Source of the DNA: Ligula intestinalis
Lineage: Eukaryota > Platyhelminthes > Cestoda > Diphyllobothriidea > Diphyllobothriidae
Length of the DNA stretch: 64,000 nucleotides
Direction of reading: 5' to 3'
Assembly (NCBI GenBank): GCA_036362985.1
Contig: JAYGXS010000004.1
Span: 25,314,125-25,378,124, forward strand
In this document: positions 20,601 through 31,272 of the stretch, piece by piece
Layout: the number at the start of each line of letters is the position of its first letter
How positions within the stretch are numbered: the stretch's first letter is position 1
Made by a program: the position numbers and the translations under genes
Notes under the pieces: model-generated
What the model was told of the DNA's origin: nothing
Seen by the model: only the letters and a program-made list of their open reading frames with translations
Databases searched by the model: none

Positions 20601-20770
20601 CATAATCACACACGGGTGACGATTATGAACTTTTACTGCGACCAACTCTATAAGCTTCTGTTAGCCATCATTTTGGATTAACTGTTTCGTACAATTCCCA
20701 TCCATCTGATGACGACCTAATGAGCCAGTGTTGAAAATTTACCCAATAAACCTCCTTTCAGAGATGATAC

Positions 20771-21654
20771 TCATGTAAGAATTCAGGAAGTCAAGATAGG
20801 CGAACAAACGTTTTTGAGACGATGAGCAGACAGTGACGACTGTTGTCAAGACCCCGCGAAGCGACGACGAGATGACCGGTTGACATGAACTAATTATAGG
20901 ACATGTCCCGCCTTCCCTTTGCCCCTTTGCTCTCCTAACATTCCCTCATCTCCCCTTTAATTACCGCTGACTGGTTGCTTGCACTTTTGCTAACTCTACC
21001 CCCTTTATATTATTGTACATGCCTGGTGATGTATTAATCGAAAACGTTCGTTCGCCTATCTTGACTTCCTAAAACCACCGTTCCCAAAGTACCTCTTCTA
21101 CTTGGAAGAAAGTTTTTTTAAACGAACAGCTCACAAACAAGGTCGAATGTTCATCGGAACAACAAGTAACGGGCCTAAGCAACAGAAACTTCGGGGCTTT
21201 TAAGCGTCTTCCCACACACTGCGACGGCGTCTAAACCAAAAGAGCGTAGTATCGAGAGAAGGCAACACTGGAATGGACCATGCCGCGATTTTTTTGAAAT
21301 GCTCCAACGCAGGTTAAAAGTATGTGGACTTGCGAATCCAGATTCGCATTGCGAAAATGCTCCTGCACACCTGGTGTTTAGAGGACCCGCAGAGAATCAC
21401 CCATACTGTGGCTTACGTACGCGTTATGATTAGAAGACAGCACGTTTGAAACACAAGTACCCGCAAAGCCGGGGTTGGGTAAGACTGGATAAAGAGGACT
21501 ACTAATTCAGAACTGGGCCTCCCAGTCTCCCTAGTATTTGTTGACGATATTCTAAAGCCTATATTTCGAACCATTGTGCAGCTGCTGGCATGCATGCAGG
21601 ACGTGCATGTCTCATAACCCAGTCAAGGAACGTATCGAGGGATGTCAAGGCTAT
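20771..21654. other. No recognisable gene
   Basis: Frames under 61 codons and no repeat assigned. Confidence 0.45.
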
Positions 21655-21965
21655 TAGAGTTAACCCTAACGGCTGTGACCATCCAGATCCGGTTCCTTAG
21701 GAGATGCAAGCGAAGTCTTGGAAAGGTCAGAGTAGGGTATATTCTGTACAGAATGAATGAGAGAATGGGTAGTGGGAAATTGACTACCCGACGACCACAC
21801 AACCCCAAGCCAGCGGACGGCGTCTGAAGTGAGGTCTGCTCGGCAGTCGTCACATGAGACCCTGTGTGAGTCGGTCTGTGATTGGCTGTTACAGAGGCCG
21901 GAAGCAGCAAGCCTTCTGAAAGTGTACTTCGTGTTGAGCTAGTCACAACAAGTGCACTTTTAACA
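21655..21965 (+). repeat. R-A dispersed repeat, reference copy
   Basis: It starts at GTTAACCCTAACGGCTGTGA, then GGTTCCTTAGGAGATGCAAG, GTCTTGGAAAGGTCAGAGTA, TTCTGTACAGAATGAATGAG, CGGACGGCGTCTGAAGTGAG and GTGATTGGCTGTTACAGAGG. It is collinear with 9984-10330. The 130-codon minus frame over it has no domain. Confidence 0.8.
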
Positions 21966-22119
21966 CAGTTAATCTTCCCAGTTGCAATCGACAGTACAAT
22001 GAGCTTGCGGTTCATCAGTTAGGAAGTTGGACTTACTGATGCCTAATAACCGAACGAACCTGGGTTCAAAACTAATGCAACTGACAGAGAAGAACGAACC
22101 AAAAAAGTTGGACTAGGGT

Positions 22120-23220
22120 CGTTAAAAAGGACCAATCAGGAAACCTACACAACACCAGCAGATCAATCATTCTAGGAAAAAAAATCACATTTGAGAAAGA
22201 AGTTGACAATCCACTTCCCTTTCTGGGTGTTTTCAGACAGCGGAAGGCTGTCGGAACATTAAACGCACGTCGCTGCTGCAAAGGCTCATACGCGGAAGAA
22301 AGTAAACACAGCTAATTGCTGAAATGGATCCGACAAAGCAAAGCGAGAACGAAATGACCCTTTCTGGCTTGTTTGCCGTCATCAGCCAGTCATAAACAAT
22401 CTCAAGGGTTAGAACCCCCGTGAGTTGAACCTGGGACCTTTGGTCATTGAGTTAAATACTCTACCACGGCACCACAGGCTCCCTGCTTCGTCGGTTGAGG
22501 TCGGGAATATGATTAATATATTTGCTTCGCCGATCTAGTAGAGGAAGAGTTAAATGCATCACCATAGGAGTATCGTCAACAGTCTGCCACACTGAGCAAA
22601 AACAATTTACCAACCAAGCTGAATTGCCTGTTTGAATTGTTTGCCTAAAATGATTACCCAAAATATTCTGAACGCCGATGCATAAAAGAACAAGAATCCG
22701 AAGAAAACTATGGATAGTTCCAATCAGCCGCCCAAAACAAATAGATGGCGAATCCTTCTTTATAAAAGAATTTGTCTGAACTTGTTGAAATTCACTTGCG
22801 AAAAGAACAAATACAAGTGGTACACAAGCCAACGACTACTTCCCGCACTCAGCTTTTAAAACCCCGTGGGCAGGGTTTGCTGCCTTGATAAGAAAGAAGT
22901 CGTTTATAAGATCCCGTGCGATGCCTGTGATGTCATATATTGTGGCCAAATGGGAATGTCCGCTTCCGCACACATCCATCAACATCAGCTGGCAGTGAGG
23001 AGGCGTGACCATCTGTCCTAAGTGGCCACGCACACCCTTCATACAAACCGCATATTCACATGGGGTAAAACTCGCGAAGGCCAATTTCGTTCCTTCAAAA
23101 ATACCGAAATTTCCCTGAGGTCGTGCACTCCGACGAATCAAGCGTACATTGGCAAACTGACGCACAAAAAGCCCAGGGACAAATAAGAGACAAAATCTAA
23201 TCAAATCAATGCGGCAAACG
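22120..23220 (+). pseudogene. PLE reverse transcriptase and GIY-YIG endonuclease pseudogene
   Basis: The RT palm end reads GKKITFEKEVDNPLPFLGVF, the strand after the catalytic aspartates; the YVDD box itself cannot be recognised upstream. After the SINE, pieces such as MITQNILNADA and KNLSELVEIHLRKEQIQVVH form the thumb and linker. The endonuclease begins KKEVVYKIPCDACDVIYCGQ (GIY-like VVYKI, cysteine pair, YIG-like YCGQ), then SASAHIHQHQLAVRRRDHLS with the expected arginine altered, a stop, and a decayed remainder. Stops, shifts and the insertion make it inactive. Minus-strand frames over this region are shadows. Confidence 0.78.
22320..22497 (-). mobile_element. SINE-B copy inserted in a PLE
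   Basis: On the minus strand a tRNA-like head (22411-22479; box A GTGGTAGAGTA, box B GGTTCAACTC) is followed by GACTGGCTGATGACGGCAAA and AGAAAGGGTCATTTCGTTC and ends near GGATCC. PLE coding motifs resume on both sides, which places its insertion after that of the PLE. Confidence 0.78.
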
Positions 23221-23420
23221 CCTATTGGCGCAAGCACCAAATGAATATCGAGTGCTTAGACACGTTTGGAATGTTAACTGCTGCTCGCGCACTTTCTCAA
23301 ATCTGTTGACGATCTGGAGAACCAGCGTCGAATATTTACCCAATAAGGCTGTCTACTTTTTCCCAAAGAATCTATTTGCTTTCAAAATAATCTATTTGCT
23401 ACGTTGGAAACGTGTTCATG

Positions 23421-25640
23421 GATGAGGTAGCGGGAAAACTCATTTGGTAGAAAACGCACAACTATCAGTCATATAAAGAGAAGTTCAAGACGGTAGAGAG
23501 ATATTTGAGAACAGTTGTTTATTCATTCGATTTCTTGAAATGTCATGCGGGTATATTGTCATGGAGTTAAGACAGTGCCTAACCTACGGCAGATATGCAA
23601 TTGGCGTCCGTTGGTATGTCCATTTGTCAAGTCATCGGTTGCAAGCTATGCTTTTTACATCAGGCACGCGTTTCAGTCATCTGCCACACCAAGAACTCTC
23701 AAATGATCAAAAATAGAAATTCACTCTTGTTGGCTCGAATACGTGTTTCCGCCAAAGCCAGCCCGCGTTAATTAGTTCTTGTGTGGACCAGCTGTACCGG
23801 TTTCACAAACGTACCTAACTCAGATACAGTTGCCTTATAATAGGTAAATGACGCCAAACTTGGGCCAGTCAGCATTATACGCTTTGGATGCATGCGGTAC
23901 TGGCGGACTGACGTTTCAAATCTGCGTTTCGATTTTGCTCAGCACTTAAGCATAGTCGTCAGACTCCCCACTGACATAGGTCATGACAGGACAACATTTA
24001 TGTTTGTGCATCATTCTCGACTTTCTTATCAAGTGCCGAATAACATTGTGCCGATGACTCAATCAAGCAGCGTCCCACATGTTGTATTTATCTATGCCTA
24101 AACAATTGAAGTAGAAACAGGAAGTGAAAGAGGGTTTATTGTGAGAATTTTTGGATTGAATTATTTAACTCGGGGGCAGACTATGGGCGGGGCACAAAAG
24201 TGTTTGAATTTTTAATCACGCCTAACAAAGTATTCTGTGATTGGTCAAAATGTGTGCCAATAATTGTTCATTGTTTACATAGTCATTTGGTCAGAAAGGG
24301 TTGCGTCTGTCTCGACTAATCTTCGGGAATTTTGTTTGCGGGATATTGACAGGTATGCCTACGAGTTCACGCCTACACTGAGTATACTGCTTCCGCGCAT
24401 TCGCGCTCTGTCTTTTTGAGCAAAAGTAAAAAAATGGGGCTGCCTTGCGCTAAATCTCTGCGAGATTAATGTTGGGGCTACTTTTTGGATCCGAGTTAAA
24501 TTTTTTGTAAGGTTTAATGTAAGGATTATAGTAAGAAGAAGGAACCTGGCGTAATGCTACCTGTATTTCTGGTAGTAGTTTCCTATTATTGTGTCTTGCA
24601 AAATGCCAATTTAGTGAGTTTGCTCCCACGCAAATATGCACATAATGCCGAGTATGTCCATGCTTACCTGGCATAGATGTTCTTGTCTCCTCGCCGCTAG
24701 TTGGGATCCCTGCACACAGCTAGCCTCAGAATTCCAGTTTTGACCACAGTAGACTGTACCAAAAATGGTACAGGGGATTTGTTAGAATTGCCGTAAATCG
24801 GAACAACCAATCCCGTCTTCAGGACGTACAAGCTGCGTGCAAAATGTGGCAATAGCGTTATGTGCCACCTGTATCTGGTGTTTTTTCAGCTCTCTTTCGA
24901 TGGGCGCAGATGCACTTTACACAAATCAGAAAATCTGTCGGTTTTGACATCTGAGCGACCACAACGCCGACAAAATGTTGTTTTTGACTGCAGGATGCCT
25001 CAAACATGTACCCAGAATCTCAATAGGGTACACCTTTTAGGGTACAGCTTTTAGGATAATACTTTTGAAAATTCACTTTATTTCCACTTAAGTAGTCTGC
25101 TTATCATAGCAAAGGATTTAAGTTGATCATTGTGAGCCGCTGAGGCCACTACGCGTGTTGGGAGATGGGAGGGTTGCTTTCGAAGTGCTTCTGGGTGTCT
25201 TCGGAGGAAAGGTCTTTGCGCTAAACTGAAGTTTGCGACGATCAATCAACCTCATCCAGAAAGGTAAGCTTTCCCTCAACCTCCGTTTCGGCAATCGATT
25301 CAATTTGTGGAATAGCAGACTTGGAAGTAGTGTAAATTATTTCTAATTGGCCTTTCCTGACAGTCGCAAGCCCAGTATAGCTATAAGCTTGAACTGACGC
25401 TAGGGGGAGATTTAGCTTTCAGTCTTGTCGTCGGGAACTCTGCCGAAAATGCGGACACCGGCCAACCAAGCAGGGCATTCACTGCTTACCAATAGCTTTG
25501 CCAAACCAACACTGTAAAATGCCAATGTTGTGAATTTTAAAAAATTCAATAAATTATAGCAGATATTATTTCTGCCCTAGTAGAACCCGTCGACCATGAC
25601 TAAAGCGTCTAGCGGCACATAGGACTGTTACCCTACGGTT
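23421..25640. other. Long stretch without recognised gene or repeat
   Basis: Frames are below 75 codons. The frame at 23892-24101 (plus) has no motif. AT content rises towards 25500. Confidence 0.45.
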
Positions 25641-25659
25641 ATGCGGTGTCCATCCCAAG

Positions 25660-26330
25660 CTAAATGCAGTGCTTACGAAATGTGATTTTGCTTTAACTGG
25701 GGTTGACGAAACCCTGGATGTCCCGTTGGGTTATCCTGCTTTCTTCACGCTAGATTTAGTCGCCGGATATTGGCAGGTAGAAGTCAGGCCATCCAACCGT
25801 GAGAAATCGGCTTTCTCAGTTCCCAACAGACTATACGTAGTCAAAACCATGCCCTTTGATTTTGTAAATTTGTCTAGTACCTTCCAAAGGCTTCTGAACT
25901 ACGTCTCACACAGTTCATCCCGAAGGCCTGTTTGGTTTATCTCGATGGCACCATCGTACTTGGGAAGGACTCTGAAGACCGTTCGCATAATCTGCGTGTG
26001 GTATTCGTCAGTTTGCTCATCATTTTACACTTCACTCATCGAAAAACCAAGCTGCTTTAGCCCTCACATGCAGCTGGGAAATTCGAATATCGGAGGACCT
26101 ATTCGACTGGTCAGGGGATGCCATCAAAGTTCGTAATCGACTGGGGTGGGCCGTGTATCGTTGCCCAAGTTCTTTCGGATACGGTTAGCGTCACCCAGGG
26201 CCACGACCAACCTATCATCCCGGAACACAATCCACTTTAACCGTCTTAAGCTTGATGGGCAGCCGACCGCAGCAGAGAGGGGATGATGCGTCAGAGGTAC
26301 CCACACCGTCGTCACCTCCTACGTACCAGC
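25660..26330 (+). pseudogene. Ty3/gypsy retrotransposon polymerase, internally deleted
   Basis: The RT start is clear in a frame of 155 codons: VDETLD, then FFTLDLVAGYWQVEV (motif A with the first catalytic Asp), REKSAF and KTMPFDFVNLSSTFQRL (motif B, with the usual G.VNAP changed). At about 25915 the frame shifts, and motif C appears as LVYLDGTIVLGKDSED, so the second catalytic Asp of YLDD has become Gly. From about 26130 the sequence resembles the C-terminal tail of gypsy pol (VLSDTV, then NRLKLDGQPT in shifted frames). The RNase H and integrase that should lie between are missing. No LTR was recognised. It is non-functional. Confidence 0.75.
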
Positions 26331-26814
26331 CCTTTCATACGAGCGATAATTGCCCAGGCTGAAACAATCCCCCTCTCCCCTCCAACGGTAAGATTCAGGA
26401 GATAAACCGACTCCCCCACTGTCAAGATAAGCCCGCCGCGCTTCTGATGCCCTGCTAACATGACCGCTCTCCTCCTCCGCATAAATACAATGCGACGCTC
26501 TACCATACTAACCTCTAAGTTTCAAATCCGCCTAGTACACTCCGGACCTTAGGTGAGACAGCGGGTTCAGATGGATGAGAGAATGGAGTGTGTTTAGTTG
26601 CTACGAAAAGGTGTTACGCAGATTTCCAGGAAGGCTAACTAGGTCCGTGTCCTATCTCTTAACTAAGCAGTAACGCTTACCTTGTACTCAACCGTCAACC
26701 TAAAATTGAAGTTATAAACTAATAAACTAGATACAAACTCTTATTCCTGTATTAATTAGCAGAGAGCCCCGGAATGGAAGGGATGGGAGTGTAAGAGGTT
26801 CGTATCCCCTGTCC
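26331..26814. other. No recognisable gene
   Basis: It may include non-coding sequence of the gypsy copy to its left. No LTR pair could be found. Confidence 0.4.
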
Positions 26815-27190
26815 TGTAGTGATCCCTTTCAGCCACTTGGAACCCAAGATCAGCCGTTGACGCATAGTGCCTTTGGCCTGCGTACCCACTGCCGCCTGCA
26901 ATCAGGCTTCACCGTGCCAGCGCGTCCACGCCAGACTTCGCCCATCTCAAGGCCGCGCCATTGGCTACCGTAACAAAGCATGCGCCGGCGATTTCATACG
27001 CTCTCGTCACTCGCCTTCGCAGCCGAACTGCGGTCACCCGAGAGCCAAAACTCGTTCCATAAATTCACCGTTCCTCTGTTTACAGAATAAACTGTTCCTA
27101 TTATTCTGGCTTCCACTGATTCTTCTCTCCTAAGGAACCGTGATCTGAAGATCGCAGTTGCCAGGGTTCAAATTACTTAACCCCCTACGA
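26815..27190 (-). repeat. R-A dispersed repeat
   Basis: It is collinear with 12640-13010: CACTTGGAACCCAAGATCAG, GTAACAAAGCATGCGCCGGC, CGTTCCTCTGTTTACAGAAT, TTCTTCTCTCCTAAGGAACC and GAAGATCGCAGTTGCCAGGG. The plus frame of 88 codons here is an artefact of the repeat. Confidence 0.75.
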
Positions 27191-28114
27191 TAGCCATGCC
27201 TTGCCGAATAGGGATATCCTCAAAAATATATGTTTATCACTGCCCAGAGCGTCCACGACCACTGTATGAGAGTAGTGCATGTGTTTTCGACCATCGATTT
27301 CGATTAAGTCAGCCAAGTGCACCAACAGGTTTCGGCAGAAGTTGAGGGGCCCCAGGGGTAGTTTAAAGTGATAGCGGATGTAGTTGGCGCCAAACGCACT
27401 CTTCACATTCGCCCGAAGACCAAACAGGACCCGGCGTTGGCTGCTTTCCCACAAACAAGCCAGAAAACACTGCTTACTTGGTTATAAGTGACAGTAGACT
27501 TTGCGCGGATACTACCGCACTATCTACCCTCACTCACCCTCAGTCGGTGTCAAGACGGACTCAGGGTGCTCGGGACTGATACGGCTACTACTATTTTTAC
27601 TACTTTTCATCAACAATGTAGATTAGTTTTAGTAGTACTTTTACTATTTCCAACGCCAATATAAGACAAGAATGACAATGATTTGAAATAAACGCTGTGA
27701 CTCATACCCCCTTTATCTCAAAAAGAATCGTGAAATCTGGGTCTATGCTACTTGGAGTAGATACCCGTTTGAGGCCCTGAGCACATCAGGGCTTGTCTTG
27801 GTTTCCGCCCTCTAAGCTTTATTCACCAGACTGTGTCCGTTTCTATAAGGGCTTGGACTACGAAGACTCAGATACTACTGCTATGAGTACGTGACTATGC
27901 TAAATTGCCAATTTTAGTAAGCATACTTACTAAGACCAGTTAATAGTATATAATAATACTAGTCTGTGCTTTTAGGAAACCAAAACTAAGTATGCACTCC
28001 TAATCTGTATGAGGTAAAAACTGATAGTTTGTGAGTTAAGACAAAGCGTCACAGTAATAGATGCCATGCTTCAAGTTCTGCTGCTATTACTAATAGTAGT
28101 GCTTCTATTTCGAA
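27191..28114. other. Gene-poor; one unassigned open frame
   Basis: A minus-strand frame at 27185-27454 (89 codons) reads smoothly (for example LGPLNFCRNLLVHLADLIEI) but matches nothing I know; it could be a host exon or chance. The rest is AT-rich without features. Confidence 0.35.
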
Positions 28115-28500
28115 AGTAAGTTCAAGGTGTGCGCGGTGCTTAGCGCCGCAGGCTATACTAATCCAACTCCAGTTGGACCTCAGGTAAGTTGAAGTAGACG
28201 ACCTCCTTAACACCATTTCTATTTTTGGGCATTTCAAGAAACTTGCAATTTGATAATAATGAAAATCAGGTTTTCTTGCAATACGTTAAACGATAATACA
28301 AATTAAGAAAGTCTACAGATATAAGTCAACAACACTTCCCAATGCAGTATAATAAAAATGCATATGACAGTTATTAAAGTATATTTCAATGCGTGTCCTA
28401 ATTCATCACCCACAAAACCATAGAAACATCGTCTTCGTAGGACCAACTGCTAGGATTAGGGGTATATGAGTGGGACTACATAAGCTACCTTTGCCAAATA
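28115..28500 (+). repeat. R-E dispersed repeat, copy 2
   Basis: It is collinear with 7185-7600: AAGGTGTGCGCGG, TTGGACCTCAGGTAAGTTGA, AGACGACCTCC, TCTACAGATATAAGTCAAC, AATAAAAATGCATAT and GGGGTATATGAG. Confidence 0.75.
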
Positions 28501-29844
28501 ATCCTCGCCAAAAACGCTGTTCATACATCTGCTTTTGGACAGCTTTCACGGGAAATAGTAACAGAAAAAAACTTGTCTTCGAAGCTTTGATGCGGTCTTT
28601 CCAAGCAAGCTGACTGCGATGTCCTTGATCCTTACAGGCTTTACCTCACAGCGTTCTGCCGTTTGACTTTGAAACGTAGTCCCAGTGAGCGTCTCTTGTA
28701 TGCCTAAAGAAGGCTGCTTTAAAAATTAGAAATTTTCTAGGTTGGTTTTTTCTTTCCTCCGCATTTATAAATACGGCATGACTGCCTGCAACGTGAATGC
28801 ATTGAACTGAATCCCACTCCAGTTTGAGCAAATCTGGAAGCTTTTGGGTTCTGCTACAGAAATGATTTAGTAAGGGAAACACACAAAACTCTGGAGACCT
28901 TCGAAAATCAGATGGATAGCGAAATGGGTGCTTAGGGAGCTAGACAGAGCCTCATTCCGTCAGACTCGAGCTTGGTTTTAGCGGGGATACATGCTGCAGT
29001 CGTGGGCGAATACCAGAAGAGGAATGCCACAACCTCCTACACAACGTTTTTACGTCAATATTTACGCAAATGAAATGTATAAGAAGGGGAGAAGACAACA
29101 GGAAAGCAAGATGCCATTGCATAACATACAGCAGAGCTGCGAATCCAAAAGAAGCAATTCTTCCATAAGTTTGCAGAAATGAGGCAGGTTTGCAAATTCA
29201 GAACCAATTTTAGGACAGTAGCTGAATGAAGCTAGTTTTCAGGGAAACTAGTACTTTCAGATAAAGGACTAAATGTACAAGTTACTTTTAAGCAGGACTG
29301 TTTACTTCAGTAGTTTAAATGTAGGAAGTAAGCTTGCGACGCGACTAGAAGGGCCCTTCCCTTAAAAATCCTTCCCCATTCTAAGTTAAAACAATGTTTT
29401 TTGAATAAGCCGTTTCGCGTCTGAGTTTTTAAATGTAAGTAACTTGCGTAAAAATATTCACGTGGTTGAATATCCGCAGAAATAGTATAGTTAAAAGCTG
29501 GGTTTGTAATCCAAACTAGGTTTACTTGGATATTTGATGGTTGTCCGTTAACTTTCTAAGTTTGCAATGGCAATGGAGACACAAGTTATTTCAGGGACAG
29601 CATCTACGCTTTCGCTTAACAACCGTAGACACACGAAATCAATGTTTAAATATATTCAAAAGTTTCTGCGTGTTTAATGCTAAAATTATATTTAGCTATA
29701 AAAAGCTAATCCCGTAAAGGTGCAATTCAGAAAACACTTCAAGCGCATGAAACATTTGTCGACCTTTTCATGGTAATAGCAAGTGGATTTTACAATCGTT
29801 AAAAATTAATTACAAAAGTTATTTTGAGAAAACGTGGACGCGAT
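28501..29844. other. No recognisable gene
   Basis: Frames are at most 78 codons (28646-28882 minus), without motifs. The sequence becomes AT-rich. Confidence 0.45.
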
Positions 29845-31240
29845 CACCGAGAAAAAACTTTATTGGCCTGACCTTTCGGATTCCAGCTCGAATCTTTCTC
29901 CAGAGACAAGAGCAGATACTACGAAGCAAACACGATGAAACCGAGAATCGCCTAGGGCAGGGCAAAGTCCCTCAGCTCCTGAAGGGCTGCTTCAGGATGT
30001 TACTGACGTTTTATTGAACAGATGCAAGGAATATTAATGAGTTTTCCGATTTTAGGACTCATAATCGAGTCAATCTTGTAAAAGTAAGAATCACTGGTGT
30101 TCCAAAACCACAGGCTGAACTTCTGGTCTCGGTATATGGGTGACACCTTTGCCATCACCGAAAAAGAATCAGGTAGCTACGTTCAAAGAACCTTTAAACA
30201 GTGTCTTCTTGAACGAAAAATTACGAAGGTGGAAGAGGAAATCAAGCTGCTTCCTTTCCTCAATGCCCGCGTCTGCCACCAAGATTTTGGTGACTTAAAG
30301 ACCCAAGTCTCCAGGAGTGTGACAAGTACGATGCAGTTATTGAACTTTAACGACAACTACCCAGTCTTTCTCAAACGCAGTTGCGTGAGAACACTACATC
30401 TCGGTCTGGTAAGACGCAATGAAGTAAACTGGAAGGCACGGTTGCCGATTTGCAATATCTACGCCGAGTGTTTATAGAAAAATTTTAATCACGAAACTTT
30501 GTCCATCGGAAAATACACAAACGGAACGGGTGACAATATCGCATGAACTTTAAATGCTACCGAACGATTCCGTACGTAAAAAATGCATCAAAGGCCGCCA
30601 GTCACCTTCCGAAACCATCTTTTTGGAGTCGCACACAAACCGGAGACAAACATTAGGCATCGGCTAAAAAACGGAAAGACCAACTTCCATAGCAAGGTAC
30701 AGCTGAAGTCGTTTATCAGATCTGATACCATCAAGGACAAAGCAACCACGTCAGAGAAACTGGAAGACTGATCTGGGCGCGAACTGTCCAACGATAAGCA
30801 GCAATGCGGAGAAATAACACTAATTGTGAAGTTGCGGCTCACTCGGCCACACATATAAGTTCAGTGAGGCCGAAATTCTTGTAAGAGGTGACAATCGTGT
30901 GAGTCGCGAGTTGCTTCGGCTGTGATTTACAGGGCCCCAGACTACTAGCAAATGCAAGGAACTCCCCAACCCCTATTCTGTGTAGAGACTGCGTTTGGCT
31001 AAAGCAATCAGCCGCTCGGGGAAGGCACAGGCAAACATTTCTTTCGACGCCAATGCCAGTGAACCGTGAAAGGAAAGACGCTTAATGTCCTAGTTATGCA
31101 GTAGTCCAGCGATTGCATCTTATAAATAATGCAACTCCCTGTGTACGACTTACCCTTATCTGATGCTGACCCTTAAGATATGCTCCAGCTGGAATCCCGA
31201 CGAATAAAGTTCTTCTCCCAAAGATAGCGGCGATCAGTAG
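29845..31240 (+). mobile_element. PLE-1 related element with inverted and direct terminal repeats
   Basis: The left terminal repeat is inverted (about 29845-29910): on the minus strand it reads CTGGAGA, a GATTC/GAATC hairpin, GAAAGGTCAGG and CAATAAAGTTTTTTCTCGG. RT (30097-30477) and endonuclease pieces (about 30585-30980) follow on the plus strand. At about 31180-31240, in direct orientation, GCTCCAGCTGGAATCCCGAC and GAATAAAGTTCTTCTCCC match the same terminal sequence with a small deletion. It is the most complete PLE layout in the window, though internally deleted. Confidence 0.78.
30097..30980 (+). pseudogene. PLE reverse transcriptase and endonuclease pseudogene
   Basis: A frame of 126 codons holds the RT palm: LNFWSRYMGDTFAITEKE is motif C, with the first aspartate of the usual YVDD replaced by glycine (YMGD). 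EEEIKLLPFLNARVCHQDFG is the following strand, and SRSVTSTMQLLNFNDNYPVF and KRSCVRTLHLGLV lie further on. After a stop at 30477, FGVAHKPETNIRHRLKNGK (about 30630) is the linker before the endonuclease. The YIG core is deleted, and the end appears at about 30855-30980 as SEAEILVRGDNRVSRELLRL, a stop, FTGPQTTSKCKELPNPYSV. It is inactive: the catalytic Asp is lost, with stops and a deletion. Confidence 0.8.
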
Positions 31241-31272
31241 ACGCGGATATACGAGTTCTAGGAAGCAATTCA

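Larger units (their letters stand above)
19945..20770 (-). mobile_element. PLE-3 type mini-element: endonuclease fragment between inverted arms
   Basis: Left arm about 19955-20070 and right arm about 20648-20760 are inverse: TATAAGCTTCTGTTAGCCAT, TTTTGGATTAACTGTTTCGT, GACGACCT..TGAGCCAGTG and ATTTACCCAATAA on the plus strand at the right are all found on the minus strand at the left. Between them, on the minus strand, is a GIY-YIG fragment and its 3-prime flank. The overall length is about 820 bp. Confidence 0.78.
22100..23420 (+). mobile_element. PLE-3 type element: RT and endonuclease remnant, split by a SINE
   Basis: Read along the plus strand: RT palm remnants (about 22120-22318), a minus-oriented SINE-B (22320-22497), the RT thumb (about 22500-22830), the GIY-YIG domain (about 22885-23200) and the terminal motif GACGATCTGGAGAACCAGCG with AATATTTACCCAATAA (about 23305-23345). 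It is the longest run of PLE coding sequence in the left half. No inverted left arm was found. Confidence 0.78.

Noticed and set aside
22461..23240. Minus-strand open frames of 123 and 134 codons
   Set aside because: They lie antisense to clear PLE reverse transcriptase and endonuclease motifs on the plus strand.
26440..26525. Minus-strand tRNA-like sequence with a good D-arm and a CGCAT/ATGCG anticodon stem
   Set aside because: No box B or T-arm, and position 33 is not T; probably chance.
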